The translations under genes were made by a program, and so were the position numbers. The notes under the pieces were generated by a model, which was not told the origin of the DNA, searched no databases, and saw only the letters and a program-made list of their open reading frames with translations. This document shows positions 63,301 through 64,000 of a stretch of DNA of 64,000 nucleotides, piece after piece. Source of the stretch: Struthidea cinerea (Eukaryota; Chordata; Aves; Passeriformes; Corcoracidae); the NCBI GenBank assembly GCA_013397865.1, contig VZTI01003402.1, positions 248,001 through 312,000 of the forward strand. The letters are read 5' to 3'. Positions within the stretch are counted from its first letter, which is position 1; the number at the start of each line of letters is the position of its first letter.

Positions 63301-64000
63301 AATGAAGCTTAAAAAAAGAAGAATTATTTCATGGCCTTCATCATTTTCTTATCTTCCTTCAGACCTTCAGATGCCCATTCAGGTCTAAGTCTTGCTGGCA
63401 CCTTCTTCCTATTACCTTTCCAAAGGATTTATAAAGTTTTGCTGATAGGAGCTACAGCCTAAAACACTCTGAAGGCCCAGCCTGTAACAAGTCGGAACAG
63501 GTTTAAAAGCCAAAAAAGAAAATCAAAAATCATTTTTGCAGTTATAAATTTCACTCCACAGGGAGCTTTTTGCACATTCTCCCTTCAACCCAACACATCT
63601 CTGCACTAAAAGTAGTTTATAACTACTAAAACATATAGCTGAATTCCTTGTGTATATTTATTTATGAGTAACTTATGCCAGGGTCCAAGTCCAGACTGTA
63701 AAAGAATGCTGCATTTGATAGTGCCACACATCTGTTTCCATCAGCAGGAGGGGAACACTGGAATGAAGCGAAACTGCTTCTTCACAGGTCCTGAAATCTA
63801 TATAGGTGATGGGCTTCATCCATCTCCACCCTTCAGAACTGGAGATGTTACTCCATCACAAAAATGAGGTGCTACAGCTCTTCCTATTAAATCCCCACCT
63901 TCTGCTTCCTCCTTTTCCTCCACAAGAAGCATGTTAAAGTGCATTCATACAGGTCAGGGCCGCTTGTCTTGTTCATTTACATCACAGCAAGCAGTTCCCT

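Larger units (their letters stand above)
45218..64000. other. RAPH1: RAPH1 leader intron / upstream region without coding sequence
   Basis: About 18.8 kb upstream of the start codon. It holds the candidate leader exon at 46.5 kb, the assembly scars at 54.2-55.0 kb, poly-T and poly-C runs, a quadruplex motif at 57.0 kb and a CR1 copy at 60.1 kb. No CpG island, TATA-type promoter or protein-coding exon is recognisable, so the promoter probably lies beyond 64000. That the whole stretch is transcribed as a RAPH1 intron is inferred. Confidence 0.55.

Noticed and set aside
45218..64000. Possible presence of the usual upstream neighbour (CD28 in mammals)
   Set aside because: No immunoglobulin-domain exon or other recognisable coding exon was found in either strand of this stretch.
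1..64000. CRISPR arrays, bacterial operons, phage or plasmid systems
   Set aside because: The sequence is a vertebrate intron-exon gene; no regularly spaced repeats or prokaryotic gene organisation are present.

Overview
The window comes from a vertebrate nuclear genome, most probably a bird. It contains one recognisable gene, RAPH1 (lamellipodin), on the minus strand. The case for a bird is a vertebrate protein split by many GT-AG introns, four fragments that look like the 3' region of CR1 LINEs (the dominant bird retrotransposon; turtles and crocodilians also carry CR1), otherwise sparse repeats, AT-rich introns with depleted CpG, and a compact gene: about 43 kb holds the coding part seen here. 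The assignment to birds is an inference. The protein family call is secure.

Layout, following transcription from right to left. Positions 64000 to 45218 hold the 5' untranslated part of the gene, apparently a long leader intron. No CpG-island promoter is visible, so the first exon and promoter should lie beyond 64000. One CpG-enriched patch at 46505-46640 ends in a good splice donor and is a candidate leader exon. Twelve coding exons follow: 45098-45217, 41346-41451, 40019-40536, then a 24-kb intron, then 15803-15880, 14296-14455, 11971-12092, 10251-10316, 8692-8835, 7448-7558, 4614-4712, 3887-4007 and 2148-2290. Exon lengths and phases join without a break into 596 codons. They encode the N-terminal talin-binding helices, a Ser-rich linker, a coiled-coil segment, the Ras-association (RA) domain, the PH domain and the start of the post-PH Ser-rich region. 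The long proline-rich EVH1/SH3-binding tail expected in this family is not in the window and should lie to the left of position 1.

The rest is intron: CR1 fragments (17.5, 30.9, 31.2 and 60.1 kb), a dispersed 200-bp duplicate pair (42.1 and 43.8 kb) with one copy inside a 16/17-bp direct repeat, small palindromes and simple repeats, a G-quadruplex motif, and two assembly scars (a 134-bp tandem duplicate joined by one N, and a 27-N gap). No tRNA, rRNA, CRISPR, bacterial-type operon or second protein gene was recognised. Nothing here makes a credible case for a new biological system. The better leads are the leader exon and start-codon arrangement, the duplicate pair, the palindrome cluster, and two unexplained intronic open frames near the 3' side.
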